From Archangium violaceum (GTDB lineage Bacteria > Myxococcota > Myxococcia > Myxococcales > Myxococcaceae): a stretch of DNA of 64,000 nt. The stretch spans positions 9,840,001-9,904,000 of the forward strand of contig NZ_CP069396.1 of assembly GCF_016887565.1 (NCBI RefSeq), read 5' to 3'. A program made the translations under genes and the position numbers. The notes beneath the pieces are model-generated. The model saw nothing but the letters and a program-made list of their open reading frames with translations, was not told where the DNA came from and did no database searches. Of the stretch, positions 25,970-37,008 are shown piece after piece (positions within the stretch are counted from its first letter, which is position 1; each line of letters starts with the position of its first letter).

Positions 25970-27298
25970 ATGGACTCACTCGAGCCTGGCCAGCCCTCGT
26001 CGAGGCCCCACTGGAGTGGTGCCACCCGGGAGGCGCTCGCTGCGGAGTTCCTGTGCATCGGCCTGTCCTACCGGACGGCCTCGCTGGCGGTGCGCGAGCG
26101 GCTGGCGCTCCCCGAGGTGGAGCAACGGGAGCTGCTGAAGCGGCTCGGGCAGGCGCCCACCGAGGCGCTGCTCGTCTCCACCTGCAACCGGGTGGAGCTG
26201 TACCTGGCCGCGCCGGACGTGGCCCAGGCGCGCCAGCGGGCCCGGGAGGAGCTGGGCCGGCTGGGAGGGCCCGAGGTGCTCGACTGTCTCTATGAGCACT
26301 CGGGAGAGGCCGCGCTGACGCACCTCTTCCGGGTGGCCTCCAGCCTGGACTCCATGGTGCTGGGCGAGGCGCAGGTATTGGGCCAGGTGAAGGACGCGCT
26401 CGAACGCAGCCAGGCGGCGGGCACGGTGCGTGGCGAGCTGGCACGCATGTTCGCGGCGGCCTTCCGGTGCGCCAGGAGGGTGCGCTCGGAGACGGCCATC
26501 GGCATGGCAGCCACGTCCATGGCCGGCGCGGCCGTGGCCCTCGCCAGCAAGGCCGCGGAGGGCCTGGAGGACAAGACGGTCCTGCTGGTGGGAGCGGGCG
26601 AAATGGCGGCACTGGCCGCGCGCCACCTGAAGCAGGCGGGGGCCGGCCACATCCAGGTGGTCAACCGCACGCGGTCGCGCGCCGAGGCGTTGGCGGCCGA
26701 GGTGGGCGGCACCGCGTACCCCTTCGAGGAGCTGTTCACGCTGCTCGCCTCGGCGGATGTCGTGGTGAGCGGCACGTCCTCACCCGAGCCCCTCTTCACG
26801 CGGGAGAACGTGGCGGAGGTGCTCGAGGCACGGAGGCACCGGCCGCTCGTCATGGTGGACCTGGCCGTGCCCCGCAACATCGCCCCCGAGGTGGGCACGC
26901 TGGAGCAGGTGCGAGATCTGGACCTGGACGACATCCAGAGGTTCGTGGCCCACAACGAGGCCGTCCGGGCCGAGGAGGCACGCAAGGCGGGCGTGATGGT
27001 GGTGGAGGAGGTGACCCGCTTCATGCGCGACCGGGCCGTGCGCGAGGGAGTGCCCGTGCTCTGCCGCCTGCGCCAACGCGCCGAGACCATCGCCCGGGCG
27101 GAGGCGGAGCGCACGATCGCCTCGCTCGGTGAGGGCCTCACCGCCCGGCAGCGCAAGAGCGTCGAGGCCATGGCGCGCGCCATCGTCAACAAGCTGCTGC
27201 ACGAGCCCACGACCCGGCTGCGGACGCTGGAGGCCGGACAGGACGGAGAGCGGATCGCCGGGGTCGTCGCCAGTCTCTTCGGGCTCGAGCCCCACTGA
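25970..27298 (+). CDS. hemA: Glutamyl-tRNA reductase
   Basis: Reduces glutamyl-tRNA(Glu) with NADPH to glutamate-1-semialdehyde, first step of C5 tetrapyrrole synthesis. 442 aa. VSTCNRVELY has the catalytic Cys72; MVLGEAQVLGQVKDAL is the next signature; VLLVGAGEMAALAARHLKQAG is the NADPH-binding motif; the C-terminal dimerisation helices end ...TRLRTLEAG. The N-terminus is ~25 residues longer than usual (Ser/Pro-rich). AAGGAG lies 8-9 bases before ATG 25970. The usual hemC/hemD neighbours are not seen; convergent MocR follows 11 bp on. Confidence 0.96.
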   Translation: MDSLEPGQPSSRPHWSGATREALAAEFLCIGLSYRTASLAVRERLALPEVEQRELLKRLGQAPTEALLVSTCNRVELYLAAPDVAQARQRAREELGRLGGPEVLDCLYEHSGEAALTHLFRVASSLDSMVLGEAQVLGQVKDALERSQAAGTVRGELARMFAAAFRCARRVRSETAIGMAATSMAGAAVALASKAAEGLEDKTVLLVGAGEMAALAARHLKQAGAGHIQVVNRTRSRAEALAAEVGGTAYPFEELFTLLASADVVVSGTSSPEPLFTRENVAEVLEARRHRPLVMVDLAVPRNIAPEVGTLEQVRDLDLDDIQRFVAHNEAVRAEEARKAGVMVVEEVTRFMRDRAVREGVPVLCRLRQRAETIARAEAERTIASLGEGLTARQRKSVEAMARAIVNKLLHEPTTRLRTLEAGQDGERIAGVVASLFGLEPH

Positions 27299-27309
27299 GC
27301 CGGCTCCGC

Positions 27310-28785
27310 TCAGCGCCTCCGGGGGCGCGCGAGGGCGAGACGATGCACGGCCTCGCGCAGCTCCTGGGGAGTCAGGGAGGCGAAGCCCAACCGGAAGGCG
27401 GAGGGGCCCCGGCCCTCGAGCGCGAAGGAGCGGCCTGGAGCGACGCGCACTCCATGGGAGGCCGCGCGCGCCACCCAGTCCGCCGTGTCGAGCGCCTCGT
27501 CCACTCGCGCCCAGAGCGCGAGTCCACCGGCGGGAATCTCGAAGTCCACGGAGCCGCCGAGCTCACCGCGCAACGCCTCCACGAGCGCGTCCCGGCGGAC
27601 GAGGTACTCCCGGCGGGCCTTGCGCGCGTGGCGCTGGAGCTCGCCCTCCTGCAGCAGCTCCGACACGGCACGCTCCAACGGGGCATCGCCCTGGCGATCC
27701 ACCACCATCCGCAGGGCCGCCAGGGCGCTCACCAGCGGCGCCGGAGCCACCACGTAGCCGAGCCGCAATCCCGGAGCGACCAGCTTGGAGAGCGAGCCCA
27801 CGTAGACGACACATCCGGCGCGATCCGAGCTCGCCAGGGGCAGCACGGGCCTGCCCTCGTAGTGGAACTCGTGGTCATAGTCGTCCTCCACCACCGCCAC
27901 GCGGGCCTCGGCCGCCAGGCGCAACAGCGCCATCCTCCGGGCGGCGGTGAGGGTGACGGTGGTGGGGTACTGGTGGTGCGGCGTCACATAGACGGCACGT
28001 ACCGGCTGCTTCGCCAGCAACGCCTGGAGCGCGTCCACCTTCACCCCCTGCGCATCCACCGGCAGGCCCACGAGCCGGGCTCCCGCCAGACGCAGCGCGT
28101 CCCAGGCCGGCCGGTACCCGAGCGCCTCGACGGCCACGACATCCCCCGGGCGGATGAGCGCGCGCGCCACGAGGAAGAGCGCCATCTGGCTCCCCCGCGT
28201 GACGAGCACATCGTCCGCTCCGGCGGCGAGCCCCCGCGTGCGGCTGAGCATCCCGGCGAGGGCCTCGCGCAGACCGGGCTCTCCGCGCGCATCGCCCACG
28301 CCCAGCGTCGTCCGGGCGCGGCTGGTCAGGACCCGCCGGAAGGCACGCGCCAGCGCCATCGAGGGAGCCAGCCGCACGTCGGGAGCACCATCGTTGAACT
28401 CCAGCGTCCCCCTGGGCGGCGGAGCCACCCGCTCGGGAGCCACCTCCTCCTGGGGAAAGGGAAAGCCCGGCCGCGCGGGCATCCGCTGACGGGGCGTCCC
28501 ACCAAACCCCTTCGGTGCCGCCACCGGGAGCGCCGTGGAGACGAAGGTGCCGCGAGAAGGCTCGGCGGAGGCCCACCCCTGGTGGATGAGCTCGCGGTAG
28601 GCCGCGTCCACCGTGTTGCGGTGCACCCCGAGCGACCGCGACAGCGCCCGCGTCCCGGGGAGCGCGTCGCCCGGGGACAACCTCCCGCGCTCGATGTCAC
28701 GGACGACGGCGCGTGCCACCTGCACGAAGAGCGGCACGGTCGAGGACGGATCCACCTCCAGGGTCAGCTTCCAGGTGCGTAGCAC
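27310..28785 (-). CDS. MocR-type GntR/aminotransferase-fusion regulator
   Basis: 491 aa from GTG 28785 (TTG 28806 is an alternative). N-terminal GntR-type winged helix (PLFVQVARAVVRDIERGRLSPGDALPGTRALSRSLGVHRNTVDAAYRELI...) fused to a class I aminotransferase-like domain with YVTPHHQYPTTVTL, VVEDDYDHEFHYEGRP and the PLP lysine in YVGSLSKLVAPGLRLGYV. MocR proteins sense vitamin B6, GABA, taurine or other amines, depending on the subfamily. Divergent from a cupin and a DapA-like gene, its likely targets; 113 bp separate the starts. Confidence 0.92.
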   Translation of the reverse strand: MLRTWKLTLEVDPSSTVPLFVQVARAVVRDIERGRLSPGDALPGTRALSRSLGVHRNTVDAAYRELIHQGWASAEPSRGTFVSTALPVAAPKGFGGTPRQRMPARPGFPFPQEEVAPERVAPPPRGTLEFNDGAPDVRLAPSMALARAFRRVLTSRARTTLGVGDARGEPGLREALAGMLSRTRGLAAGADDVLVTRGSQMALFLVARALIRPGDVVAVEALGYRPAWDALRLAGARLVGLPVDAQGVKVDALQALLAKQPVRAVYVTPHHQYPTTVTLTAARRMALLRLAAEARVAVVEDDYDHEFHYEGRPVLPLASSDRAGCVVYVGSLSKLVAPGLRLGYVVAPAPLVSALAALRMVVDRQGDAPLERAVSELLQEGELQRHARKARREYLVRRDALVEALRGELGGSVDFEIPAGGLALWARVDEALDTADWVARAASHGVRVAPGRSFALEGRGPSAFRLGFASLTPQELREAVHRLALARPRRR

Positions 28786-28898
28786 CGGCCCAGTGTACTT
28801 CGCCAAACCGGCTCTTTCGAGGGTGCCAGTCGCTCTCTACCTTTCTCCTCGCTCGACGCGCGGGAGCAACCGCGCCAGCCACACGAGGAGGCCATTCC

Positions 28899-29408
28899 AT
28901 GAGCCAGAGCAGCCCTGCCCAGGTCACGAAGTACCACTCCGCGGATTTCGACAAGACACCACCCCGCCCGCGCGTGGTGATGCCCGACAAGCTCTTCCAT
29001 CCGGCCGTGGAGGGCGCCGGCCAGAACGAGGACTACTCGAAGGAGCGCAAGCACCCCGTCTTCTTCGTGGACCTGCCCTCGCATGCCATCAGCATGACGA
29101 TCGGCTGGCTGGAGCCGGGCCAGTCCTCCAACCGGCACCGCCACACCTACGAGACCGTCCTCTACGTCCTGGAGGGCGAGGGGTACTCGGACATCCACGG
29201 CAAGCGCATCCCCTGGAAGGAGGGCGATGCGCTCTACATCCCCGTGTGGGCCTGGCACAACCACGTCAACACCCACCCCACGAAGCGCGCGCGCTACCTC
29301 GCCTGCGAGAACGCCCCCATGCTGCAGAACATGGGAGGCATCGCCCTGCGCGAGGAGGTGCCGGAGAAGGGCCACTCGCTCGCCCACGCCGATGGGGAGG
29401 AGGCCTGA
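28899..29408 (+). CDS. Cupin-domain protein, dioxygenase-like
   Basis: 169 aa. Cupin motif 1 at residues 74-95 (NRHRHTYETVLYVLEGEG: metal ligands His80, His82, Glu85 candidates) and motif 2 GDALYIPVWAWHNHVN (His120 or His122) are complete, so it should bind Fe or Mn. GAGGAGG lies 7 bases before ATG 28899. Its stop is 1 base before the DapA-like gene, forming an operon opposite the MocR regulator. Single-cupin proteins of this type act as small dioxygenases, isomerases or sugar-binding proteins; the substrate is unknown. Confidence 0.85.
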   Translation: MSQSSPAQVTKYHSADFDKTPPRPRVVMPDKLFHPAVEGAGQNEDYSKERKHPVFFVDLPSHAISMTIGWLEPGQSSNRHRHTYETVLYVLEGEGYSDIHGKRIPWKEGDALYIPVWAWHNHVNTHPTKRARYLACENAPMLQNMGGIALREEVPEKGHSLAHADGEEA

Positions 29409-29409
29409 C

Positions 29410-30300
29410 ATGGCGCGCAACGTCCCGCTCCGCGGCATCATCGGCTACACCATCACCCCCTTCCGGCTCGACGGGAATGTGGACCTCGACCTGCTGCGTA
29501 CGCTCACCGGGCGCATGGTGGCCTCGGGCGTCCACGCCATCGCGCCGCTCGGGAGCACGGGCAGCCTGCCCTATTTGAATGACGAGGAGCGCGAGGCCGT
29601 CGCCGAGACGACGGTGAAGGCCGTCGCGGGCCGGGTGCCAGTGATGGTCGGCGTCTCGAGCCTCACCACCGAGCGGACCGTCCACCACGCCCGCTTCGCC
29701 GAGCGCGTCGGGGCGGACGCGGTGATGATCATCCCGATGAGCTACTGGAAACTCACCGAGGAGGAGATCTTCCGGCACTTCGACACGGTGGCCCGCGCCA
29801 CGTCCCTCCCCATCATGGCCTACAACAACCCGGCCACGGGTGGACTGGACATGACGCCGGAGTTCCTCGCGCGGCTGCTCGAGATTCCCAACGTCACCAT
29901 GGTGAAGGAGAGCACGGGAGACATCGGGCGGATGCACCGCCTGCGCCAGGTGGCCGGTGAGGAGGTGGCCTTCTACAACGGTTCCAACCCGCTCGCCCTG
30001 GCGGCCTTCGCCGCGGGGGCGCGTGGCTGGTGCACCGCCGCGGCGCACCTCATCCCCGGGCTCACCCTGGAGCTGTACCGGGCGGTGGTGGAGAAGGCCG
30101 ACCTCGCGGCGGCGCGGCGGGTGTTCCAGAAGCAGCTCCCGCTCCTCCAGTTCATCGTGAAGGGCGGCCTGCCTCGCACGGTGGCGGCGGGACTGGAGCT
30201 GCTCGGGACCGAGGTGGGACCCCTGCGTGCTCCCCTGCTTCCGCTCCCCGAGTCGGAGGTGGAAGCCCTGCGGCGCATCCTCACGACCCTCGAGGCGTGA
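29410..30300 (+). CDS. DapA/NanA-family aldolase
   Basis: 296 aa TIM-barrel lyase of the dihydrodipicolinate synthase/N-acetylneuraminate lyase family. GSTGS (residues 49-52, carboxylate-binding), Tyr138 in MAYNNP and Schiff-base Lys166 in TMVKESTGD are present. The pocket sequence and the context (MocR, cupin) argue against biosynthetic DapA and for a catabolic aldolase or dehydratase acting on a 2-oxo acid. 1 bp from the cupin gene; convergent with the TlpA-like gene. Confidence 0.88.
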   Translation: MARNVPLRGIIGYTITPFRLDGNVDLDLLRTLTGRMVASGVHAIAPLGSTGSLPYLNDEEREAVAETTVKAVAGRVPVMVGVSSLTTERTVHHARFAERVGADAVMIIPMSYWKLTEEEIFRHFDTVARATSLPIMAYNNPATGGLDMTPEFLARLLEIPNVTMVKESTGDIGRMHRLRQVAGEEVAFYNGSNPLALAAFAAGARGWCTAAAHLIPGLTLELYRAVVEKADLAAARRVFQKQLPLLQFIVKGGLPRTVAAGLELLGTEVGPLRAPLLPLPESEVEALRRILTTLEA

Positions 30301-30312
30301 GGAGCGCGCGCC

Positions 30313-30846
30313 TCACAACCACAGCCGCCAGAGCAGACCGATGCGGGTGGTGTAGCCGACGACCGCCCGCTCGACACGGCCCTCCGAGGAGAGGAAGAAG
30401 GTGGTGGGGAACTGGTCGACCTGGAAGGCCCGCATGCTCTCCGGGCCCCCCAGGTACACCGGGTAGTCCACGCCCTGCTCCCGCATGAACCGGCGTACGT
30501 CCTCCTCGTCCTCGTAGGCCACCGCCACGGAGACGACGTGCGCCGAATCTCCCGCGGTGCGCCGGAGCGCCGAGACGTTCGAGGACTCGACCTTGCACAC
30601 GCCACACCAGGGCGCCCAGAAGGTGAGCACCACCGGCTTGCCTCGCAGCTCGGACAGCCGCACCTGCTCGCCGGAGAGGGTCCTCAAGGCGAGCTCCGGC
30701 GCGGCGGTTCCCGCCTTCGGCAGACGCCGTGTCTGCCAGGCCGCCACCGCCGCCAGGATGAGCACCACCACCGCCAGGTCCACGGCCCAGCGCACCCACC
30801 AGCGGGTGCGCACTCGATTCCAGGATTCCCTCAGGCCCACCAGCAT
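30313..30846 (-). CDS. TlpA/ResA-like membrane-anchored thioredoxin
   Basis: 177 aa. One N-terminal transmembrane helix (~20-37, AVDLAVVVLILAAVAAW) preceded by Arg/Trp-rich residues, then a thioredoxin fold with WAPWCGVCK (Cys81, Cys84) and cis-Pro motif QFPTTFF. The orientation should place the domain in the periplasm. Such proteins reduce apocytochrome c cysteines or other periplasmic disulfides. The RoxA-like di-heme cytochrome gene lies 144 bp upstream on the same strand, so a role in its maturation is plausible. Confidence 0.9.
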   Translation of the reverse strand: MLVGLRESWNRVRTRWWVRWAVDLAVVVLILAAVAAWQTRRLPKAGTAAPELALRTLSGEQVRLSELRGKPVVLTFWAPWCGVCKVESSNVSALRRTAGDSAHVVSVAVAYEDEEDVRRFMREQGVDYPVYLGGPESMRAFQVDQFPTTFFLSSEGRVERAVVGYTTRIGLLWRLWL

Positions 30847-30950
30847 CCGTCCTCGGTTCCGGCTGAGACGGAGCCACTCCGTCCAACGGACAGTCTACGC
30901 CGGGAAAGGGGTCAACGGGCCCACCATGTCCGGCGGGGTCCGGCGAGCCC

Positions 30951-30966
30951 GCCCCTCTCCAGGGGC
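30951..30966. terminator. Small hairpin after the RoxA-like gene
   Basis: GCCCCT, loop CTCC, AGGGGC lies 24 bases past the RoxA-like stop (minus strand). Six GC-rich pairs, no T-run; weak terminator candidate. Confidence 0.35.
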
Positions 30967-30990
30967 CCCGTGCCACAGCGCGCCTGGTCG

Positions 30991-32775
30991 TCAGAGTGAC
31001 TTCAGGTACTCGAGCAGGTCGCGCTTCTCCTCGTCGGACAGCGCGGTCCCATACTCGTGCCCCGCGTTGCCGTTGCCGGGCATCGACACGTCGAAGGTGA
31101 AGCGCGGCGCGCCGGAGACCTCGGTGACGTAACCGACCCGCTCCGGGTCGTACTCCTGCTGGCCCATGGGGAAGCGCGCCGGACGTGCCGAGGCCGGCTG
31201 CAGCAGGTGCCACAGCGTGGGCACGGAGCCGTTGTGCAGGTACGGCGGAGTCGCCCAGACGCCATCCAATGGCCGGGCCACATAGCCCTCGGGAGCGCGC
31301 CAGTAGATGAGGCCAGGGTCCAACGGTTGAATCTCCTCGGCCCTCATGCCCTCGCGCGCATACGCCCGCTGCTTCACCCGCGAGAGCACGTCCTGCAGCG
31401 CGGCGGGGAACGGCAGCCCCTCCACCTCCGCCCCGAAGCTCCGGGCCCGGTTCCCATCGGTGCGCACCTCGGACAGGGGCACCACGCTGCCCGTGGGACC
31501 ATGGCAGCTCTGGCACTCGCGAGCGAAGAGCTGGCTCCCGCGCTCGATGCGCGCCGGGTCCAACTTCCCGAAGACGTCCTGGGGCCACCGGGGCGACTCA
31601 ATCTTGCGCGAGAGCCGCTCGAGCTCCGCCAGGTTGCGAGGAAGGATGGAGGACGCGAAGGTCTTCGGGTCGACCGTCGCGCCCATGCCGAGCGCCTGGC
31701 CGATGTTGCGCTCCATCATCGCGTTGGTGTTCCCATCCCAGTGCAGCCACGGCTGGGTCTGGAACTCCCAGAGGCAGGGGTAGCTCACCGGGGACACGAG
31801 CACTCCCGCCGCCCTGGGCCCGAAGAGCACGCCACGCGCCACCCCGAAGGCGTCGACCCGGCCAGGGCCCGCGTAGGTGCCGAACTTCAGCTTGCCCAGG
31901 CGCATGAAGTACAGCAGGTGCCCCCGCAGCAGACGGATGGCATCGGGCACGGTGCGCACCTGCTTCCGGCTCAGCTCGTGGACGTACTGCGTGAGCTGCT
32001 CATCGAACTCCCGCACCCGCTCCGGCTCCGGCCCGAGCGTCGGAGGCCCACACGGCGTCGGAGTCTGGGAGCCGCAGTACCACTCCACCTGGGCCACGAG
32101 CTTCTCCTGAGCGCTCGACTCCCCATCCGGCGTCAGGTCCGTGTCGGGATAGGCCACCTGCAACCGCGCGGCGTCCACCGGTCCGTCGAAGCGCCTCGGT
32201 CCGCCTCGCGTCTGCTCGGGCAGGTGCATCGCCAGCCGCTGGAGGAAGTCCAGCAACCGCGAGCGATCCGCGAGCGTCCTGGACAGGACCTCGACCGCTT
32301 CCCGGTTGAAGTCATCCATGCTGAGGAGGCTCGGCGCACCATCCACCCGCACCCGGCGACCCCGGTAGTGGAACTCGCCCACATGGCAGGCCGCGCAGTT
32401 GACGCCCACGCGCGCCGCGGGTTGACGCTCGCTGGAGGGGACGAGCGCCACACCCACCGGCAATCCCTCGGGGTGCTCGGGGTCCGCCAGCAGGCCGAAG
32501 CGCTCGGGGTCATCCAGGAAGGACTGGAACCCGCTCACCCGCCCCTCCAGGGTGGCACGGCTCGGGAGCGCGCGGAGGACGGCGAGCCAGAGGTGCTCGT
32601 TGCCCTGGGGCAGGTGGTAGAACTCCTGGCGCTCGCGCCGCGACAGCCCGCCCTCACCGCCGCCGCCCGTACCGGGCTCGGGTGACGGAGAAGCGCGTGG
32701 AGCCGAGGCACAGCTCCCCAGCACTCCCGCGAGGACCAGCCAGACGAGCACCCCCCCAACCTTCTTGCCGCCCAT
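30991..32775 (-). CDS. RoxA-like di-heme cytochrome c (CCP/MauG/rubber-oxygenase superfamily), lipoprotein
   Basis: 594 aa. Signal peptide with lipobox LGSC (Cys22). Two c-type heme sites: CAACH (127-131) and CQSCH (421-425). Between and after them are segments I associate with the RoxA/RoxB rubber-oxygenase branch: QPWLHWDGNTNAMMERN, and near the end ARPLDGVWATPPYLHNGSVP with a Met/Gln-rich loop. RoxA cleaves poly(cis-1,4-isoprene); many relatives are uncharacterised di-heme peroxidase-like proteins, so the substrate here is open. Six other cysteines are few (CGSQTPTPC pair, YPCLW). The lipid anchor is unusual since Xanthomonas RoxA is secreted. Confidence 0.85.
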   Translation of the reverse strand: MGGKKVGGVLVWLVLAGVLGSCASAPRASPSPEPGTGGGGEGGLSRRERQEFYHLPQGNEHLWLAVLRALPSRATLEGRVSGFQSFLDDPERFGLLADPEHPEGLPVGVALVPSSERQPAARVGVNCAACHVGEFHYRGRRVRVDGAPSLLSMDDFNREAVEVLSRTLADRSRLLDFLQRLAMHLPEQTRGGPRRFDGPVDAARLQVAYPDTDLTPDGESSAQEKLVAQVEWYCGSQTPTPCGPPTLGPEPERVREFDEQLTQYVHELSRKQVRTVPDAIRLLRGHLLYFMRLGKLKFGTYAGPGRVDAFGVARGVLFGPRAAGVLVSPVSYPCLWEFQTQPWLHWDGNTNAMMERNIGQALGMGATVDPKTFASSILPRNLAELERLSRKIESPRWPQDVFGKLDPARIERGSQLFARECQSCHGPTGSVVPLSEVRTDGNRARSFGAEVEGLPFPAALQDVLSRVKQRAYAREGMRAEEIQPLDPGLIYWRAPEGYVARPLDGVWATPPYLHNGSVPTLWHLLQPASARPARFPMGQQEYDPERVGYVTEVSGAPRFTFDVSMPGNGNAGHEYGTALSDEEKRDLLEYLKSL

Positions 32776-32889
32776 ACCGCTACCTCCGCGTCTCCGCCGA
32801 GAGAGAAACAGGCCCGCCCTACTTGGGAAGTCCCTCGGTGCGGTTCAAGTGGCAAAGGGGCCGCTCGGACCTGGGAGCGATGGAAGGCA

Positions 32890-32906
32890 CCACTGTCCGA
32901 CAGTGG
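32890..32906. promoter_or_regulatory. 17-bp interrupted palindrome upstream of the RoxA-like gene
   Basis: CCACTGTC-C-GACAGTGG has perfect 8-bp arms around one base. It lies 114 bp before the RoxA-like start and 53 bp past the mrfB stop (both minus strand). It could be an operator for the cytochrome gene or the loop-poor 3' hairpin of mrfAB. It shares GTCCGACAGT with the inner hairpin before zwf. Confidence 0.45.
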
Positions 32907-32958
32907 AGTGGTCCAGAAGGGAGGGTTGCTCCGTTCGATTCCGCTCGAGCCGCGCGGC

Positions 32959-34395
32959 TCAGGGTCCCGTGCGCGACGGAGGAGCACCGAAATCCAGCGT
33001 GTACTCGCGCGTCACGCGGGACAGCTTGCGCTCCAGACGCTCGATGCGGCGCCGCGAGGCGTCGGCGCCCTCGGCGGACGCGGCGAGCCTCGCGTGTTGC
33101 AGGGCTCGCGGGAGATCCTTGAGGTCATGTTCGTACAGCTTGGCCAGGGAGAGGTGCAGGGGCGCCGCCTTCTCCCCCCGGGCCGAGGCGAGCGCCTTGT
33201 GCAGGTTCGCCGCCGCCGTCTGGTCATCCCCCACCCTCCGGGACAGCCGGGAGGCCAGCGCGAGCGCCTCGACGCCCACCGCCCCCGGGTCTCCCGCGGC
33301 GGCGGCCCGGGCGAAGGCATGGGCGCGCTCGTAGTCCCGCGCTCGCAGGGCCACCCCCGCGAAGCCGAGCAGGTCGCGCGGATCCTCGCCCTCCGCGCCA
33401 CTCGCCCGGAAGCGCCGCACCAGCACGCCCAGCAGCGCCGCCAGCAGCAGCAGGTCGTTCGCGTTGTGCTCCAGCACCGGTGTGAGGTCCGAGCCGTCCG
33501 AGCCGCGCAGGAAGCGGAAGTAGAGGTCCGGAATCAGCGAGCCGTCCACGTCGTCCACCCGGTGGTAGCCGAGCACCTGCTCCTCCAGGTGAACCAGCCG
33601 CGTCCCCGAGCCGCGGTACTTGAAGACCCGGCGCGCGCAGTGCAGCAGGTCCAGGTGCGGCAGCTCGGCGGGCGGGGGCACGCGGTTGAGCACGAAGCGG
33701 GTGCGCAGCAGCGGCCAGTCGAAGCTCTTGCCATTGAACGTCACCAGGCAGGAGGACTCCGCCATGCGCTCGGCCAGCACCCGCAGCATGGGCGTCTCCT
33801 CACCCAGCCGGGAAAGGAAGAGCTGATGCACCCGCAGCGAGCGGCCCTCGAACCACGCGAGCCCCACCAGGAAGGGCACGGTGCCCGTCCCTCCCGCGAG
33901 CCCGGTCGTCTCCGTGTCCAGGAAGAGCATGCGCTGGAAGTCCACGCCCGCCAGTCCCGGCTGCAGCGCGAGGCTGGCCACCAGCGGCGCCTCCACGTCC
34001 AGGGCCTCCGCGAGCGGTGCACTGCCGTGCTGGTGGTCCGGAGGCAGCAGGCGCTCGGCGACATGGACCACGCCGTGGGGCGTCGTGCGCGGCTGGGCGG
34101 GAAGCGGGCCCGGACGTGGACGCGGCGCGGCGGAAGGACCCCTGCGCGCGACCGCCGCCTCCTGACGCTCGGCCCAGTCGCCGAGCATCCGGCGCAGCGC
34201 GACGATTCGCGGGTCCGGCTCCTTCCGGGGCGGCTCCGGAGTGGGAGGAGCCTCCGGCGAAGCGGCCGGAGCTTCCACCGCCGGGGAGACGGACGCCTCT
34301 GGCTCCGGGGCTTCCGGAGCGGGAGACGGCTTCGCCGCCGGCTTGCCACCGGGGCCGATACCGCCGAGCCGTGCCAGCTTTCGCTTCAGGTCCAC
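32959..34395 (-). CDS. mrfB: MrfB/YprB-type 3'-5' exonuclease with TPR-like tail
   Basis: 478 aa. An Ala/Pro-rich N-terminus (~1-95) precedes an RNase H-fold exonuclease: FLDTETTGLAGG (DxE), LVTFNGKSFDWPLLRTRF (Asp), and EHNANDLLLLAALLGVL (Asp), the DEDD ligands, plus the YprB segment LPHLDLLHCARRVFKYRG. The C-terminal ~120 residues are TPR-like helices (DYERAHAFARAAAAGDPGA). In Bacillus subtilis MrfB acts with helicase MrfA in a UvrABC-independent mitomycin C repair route. The mrfA gene is immediately upstream (12 bp), the same pairing as yprA-yprB. Confidence 0.88.
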   Translation of the reverse strand: MDLKRKLARLGGIGPGGKPAAKPSPAPEAPEPEASVSPAVEAPAASPEAPPTPEPPRKEPDPRIVALRRMLGDWAERQEAAVARRGPSAAPRPRPGPLPAQPRTTPHGVVHVAERLLPPDHQHGSAPLAEALDVEAPLVASLALQPGLAGVDFQRMLFLDTETTGLAGGTGTVPFLVGLAWFEGRSLRVHQLFLSRLGEETPMLRVLAERMAESSCLVTFNGKSFDWPLLRTRFVLNRVPPPAELPHLDLLHCARRVFKYRGSGTRLVHLEEQVLGYHRVDDVDGSLIPDLYFRFLRGSDGSDLTPVLEHNANDLLLLAALLGVLVRRFRASGAEGEDPRDLLGFAGVALRARDYERAHAFARAAAAGDPGAVGVEALALASRLSRRVGDDQTAAANLHKALASARGEKAAPLHLSLAKLYEHDLKDLPRALQHARLAASAEGADASRRRIERLERKLSRVTREYTLDFGAPPSRTGP

Positions 34396-34407
34396 GGCGC
34401 GCCTCGT

Positions 34408-36825
<2,418 letters not shown>

Positions 36826-36959
36826 GGAGCGCGGCACTGTACAGACGTGCACCCGGCGAGGCAACGCGCGAGCGCTCTCCTTCTCCGCCGGGGCCCGGAC
36901 GAGCGTCGTGACATGGACTTCCGGGGGTTTGTCCCCGCATCGCGGCACCCGGAGCCTCA

Positions 36960-36974
36960 GCGCACGTTGTGCGC
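36960..36974. promoter_or_regulatory. GCGCAC-GTT-GTGCGC palindrome between alkA and mrfA
   Basis: Perfect 6-bp arms and a 3-base centre, 135 bp before the mrfA start and 35 bp past the alkA stop. It is either the 3' hairpin of alkA or an operator; no T-run follows on the minus strand. It is not recognisably a LexA site. Confidence 0.3.
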
Positions 36975-37008
36975 AAATGGATGCCCCCTTCCGTCACTCC
37001 TGGCGCTC

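Noticed and set aside
28786-28898. CCAGT repeats as MocR operators
   Set aside because: Five-base words 36 bp apart in a 113-bp region are expected by chance often enough; kept only as a remark in a finding.
32850-32865. TGGCAAAGGGGCCGCT, which has GG and GC at sigma-54 spacing
   Set aside because: It points on the plus strand into the 3' end of mrfB with no gene to serve, and the -12 block is poor.
36826-37008. LexA/SOS box search upstream of mrfA (ACTGTACAGACG at 36835)
   Set aside because: Only a half-like match to the enterobacterial box and not to the delta-proteobacterial motif as I recall it; too weak to list.
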